This document shows, piece after piece, positions 4,880-5,427 of a DNA stretch of 5,427 bases (positions are counted from its first letter, which is position 1; every line of letters begins with the position of its first letter). The notes under the pieces were generated by a model, which searched no databases, was not told the DNA's origin, and saw only the letters and a list, made by a program, of their open reading frames with translations. The position numbers were made by a program, and so were the translations under genes. Origin of the DNA: Candidatus Doudnabacteria bacterium (lineage in GTDB: Bacteria; Patescibacteriota; Doudnabacteria; UBA920; 2-01-FULL-50-11); contig JACQJK010000120.1 of assembly GCA_016205055.1 (NCBI GenBank), positions 1 through 5,427 of the forward strand. Reading direction: 5' to 3'.

Positions 4880-5164
4880 TCACTCGTGCCGCCCTTCATC
4901 CCTCGTCAAGACGAGGGTCTTCGGGCGGAGGCGGATAAAAAGAACTGCGTGATTGTCCAAAAAACGGAACACTATTCTATGTTGATACGTGATTGAAAAA
5001 GACCAAAGTTCACTGTGTCGACCTTTAAGCTTATGAGTTTTAAGCGCAGGGGTGAAAGGATCCTCTCGAAATTGCCTCTCACCCCTGTCTGCTTCTTGCC
5101 TTACTGATGTCGGTAATTTTTTAAGGGATCGGGTAAAGTGCGATGAGTAGAAAATTTTAATCAT
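4880..5164 (-). CDS. RelE/ParE-superfamily toxin (YafQ-like), C-terminus altered by an insert
   Basis: 94 residues. FTRSLKKLP (10-18), FREDPFTPALKTHKLKG (32-48), LWSFSITYQHRIVFRF (53-68) and AVLFIRL (73-79) follow the usual helix-helix-beta order of the RelE/YafQ fold. These toxins are ribosome-dependent mRNA endonucleases held inactive by their antitoxin. The family normally ends the last strand with a G-[TR]-H motif whose His is catalytic in YafQ. Here GRHE (91-94) is the C-terminus, but RPKTLVLTRDE (80-90) stands between it and the strand, and it is encoded by a palindrome (4889-4928). Without those 11 codons the strand would run directly into GRHE. Activity may therefore be reduced or lost. 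The ATG overlaps the antitoxin stop by four bases (ATGA, 5164-5161), the standard coupling of a type II toxin-antitoxin operon. Confidence 0.87.
   Translation of the reverse strand: MIKIFYSSHFTRSLKKLPTSVRQEADRGERQFREDPFTPALKTHKLKGRHSELWSFSITYQHRIVFRFLDNHAVLFIRLRPKTLVLTRDEGRHE
4889..4928. repeat. Palindromic element inside the toxin 3' end
   Basis: Outer arms CCGCCC (4889-4894) and GGGCGG (4923-4928) enclose the perfect 8-bp hairpin CCCTCGTC-AA-GACGAGGG (4900-4917). The 33 bp at 4895-4927 are 11 codons that interrupt the toxin before its GRH motif. On the minus strand it reads CCGCCCGAAG...TCTTGACG, close to the core in tal insert 2 and in the spacer. Confidence 0.78.
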
Positions 5165-5397
5165 TTTCTACTCATCAACTTAACTAACCCTCCACGAGGC
5201 AGCAACTTTAGCTTGCCTGCCTTGAGCTCGGTTTCAGCTACTCTCAACGCCTCTTCCAATTCAATCTCCTCAATATAGCGGCGCAGTGCAGTGCGAAGGA
5301 GCTCCGACCGGGTCATATGCTGTTTTTTTGCCAGTTTCTCGGATTCTGCTTGAAGGGCTCCTGGCAGGGAAATGGTCACCAAGTTGGTTTTTCTCAT
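5161..5397 (-). CDS. Ribbon-helix-helix (CopG/ParD-like) antitoxin
   Basis: 78 residues. LVTISLPGAL (6-15) is the DNA-binding beta strand. A helix to about residue 26 and then MTRSELLRTALRRYIEEIE (28-46) complete a ribbon-helix-helix domain, closely matching the pattern 'VTISLP...MTRSELLR.ALR.YI'. The charged tail (47-78) would wrap and neutralise the toxin. The protein is expected to dimerise, bind the palindrome just upstream of its own start, and repress the pair, more strongly when bound to toxin; this is family knowledge. The ATG at 5397 is the only start that includes the whole strand. No Shine-Dalgarno sequence lies in the upstream 30 nt that are visible; a TATACT at 5407-5402 suggests a leaderless transcript. 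The gene overlaps the toxin by 4 nt and is transcribed first. Confidence 0.9.
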   Translation of the reverse strand: MRKTNLVTISLPGALQAESEKLAKKQHMTRSELLRTALRRYIEEIELEEALRVAETELKAGKLKLLPRGGLVKLMSRK

Positions 5398-5401
5398 AAC
5401 T

Positions 5402-5427
5402 AGTATAGTTAATACTTAGTATTAACA
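5402..5427 (-). promoter_or_regulatory. Antitoxin operator palindrome and probable -10 box
   Basis: GTTAATACT-T-AGTATTAAC (5408-5426) is a perfect 19-bp palindrome with 9-bp arms. The half-site AGTAT occurs again at 5402-5406, 16 bp from its copy at 5418-5422, giving three possible sites for RHH dimers. On the minus strand, TATACT (5407-5402) matches the -10 consensus at 5 of 6 positions and lies 4 nt before the ATG. The -35 box would fall at the window edge, so it cannot be judged. Confidence 0.65.

Noticed and set aside
4753..4928. CRISPR array
   Set aside because: The repeats are palindromes of unequal sequence and spacing with no uniform repeat-spacer unit and no cas genes.
4880..5164. 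Toxin as a pseudogene
   Set aside because: The frame is open from the coupled ATG to a stop just after GRHE, so altered but possibly functional is the more careful call.

Overview
The window looks like accessory-rich chromosome of a reduced-genome bacterium, most likely Candidate Phyla Radiation (Patescibacteria). This is inferred from a short four-cysteine bL28, an unusually long transaldolase with a KPIPY...DLNKPW tail, a standalone Smr protein, an orphan CofE-like protein, compact same-strand genes without clear Shine-Dalgarno sequences, and many small GC-rich palindromes lying both between and inside genes. No rRNA or other decisive marker is present, so the phylum call is an inference.

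Layout. At the left edge is the 5' part of a minus-strand M50 (site-2 type) membrane protease (1-238). A 170-bp divergent spacer holds AT-rich 7-mer repeats and a probable promoter for rpmB (bL28, 409-591, plus strand). rpmB converges on a long minus-strand run, separated from it by a bidirectional terminator that also covers the last codons and stop of the facing gene. Read in the direction of transcription (right to left), the minus-strand genes are: RHH antitoxin (5397-5161), RelE/YafQ-like toxin (5164-4880), a 164-bp spacer packed with palindromes, transaldolase (4715-3642), phosphoglucose/phosphomannose isomerase (3566-2529), Smr-domain protein (2524-2198), ROK-family sugar kinase-like protein (2187-1369) and CofE-like ligase (1359-610). 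The last four are 4, 10 and 9 nt apart and are probably one operon.

How the genes fit together. A ROK kinase could make a hexose 6-phosphate, the SIS-domain isomerase interconverts glucose-, mannose- and fructose-6-phosphate, and transaldolase links fructose-6-phosphate to the non-oxidative pentose phosphate pathway. Smr and CofE-like proteins are passengers of unknown connection. The toxin-antitoxin pair is a separate unit with its own palindromic operator.

The most striking signal is that protein-coding genes carry in-frame palindromic DNA insertions: three in transaldolase (about 16, 47 and 25 codons), one in the isomerase (about 30 codons) and probably one of 11 codons just before the C-terminal GRH motif of the toxin. 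Related palindromes fill the spacer between toxin and transaldolase. In tal and the isomerase the inserts fall in predicted loops and leave the catalytic motifs intact. This resembles the Rickettsia palindromic elements known to insert into genes, but the sequences here look different. No gene-free stretch exceeds 300 bases.
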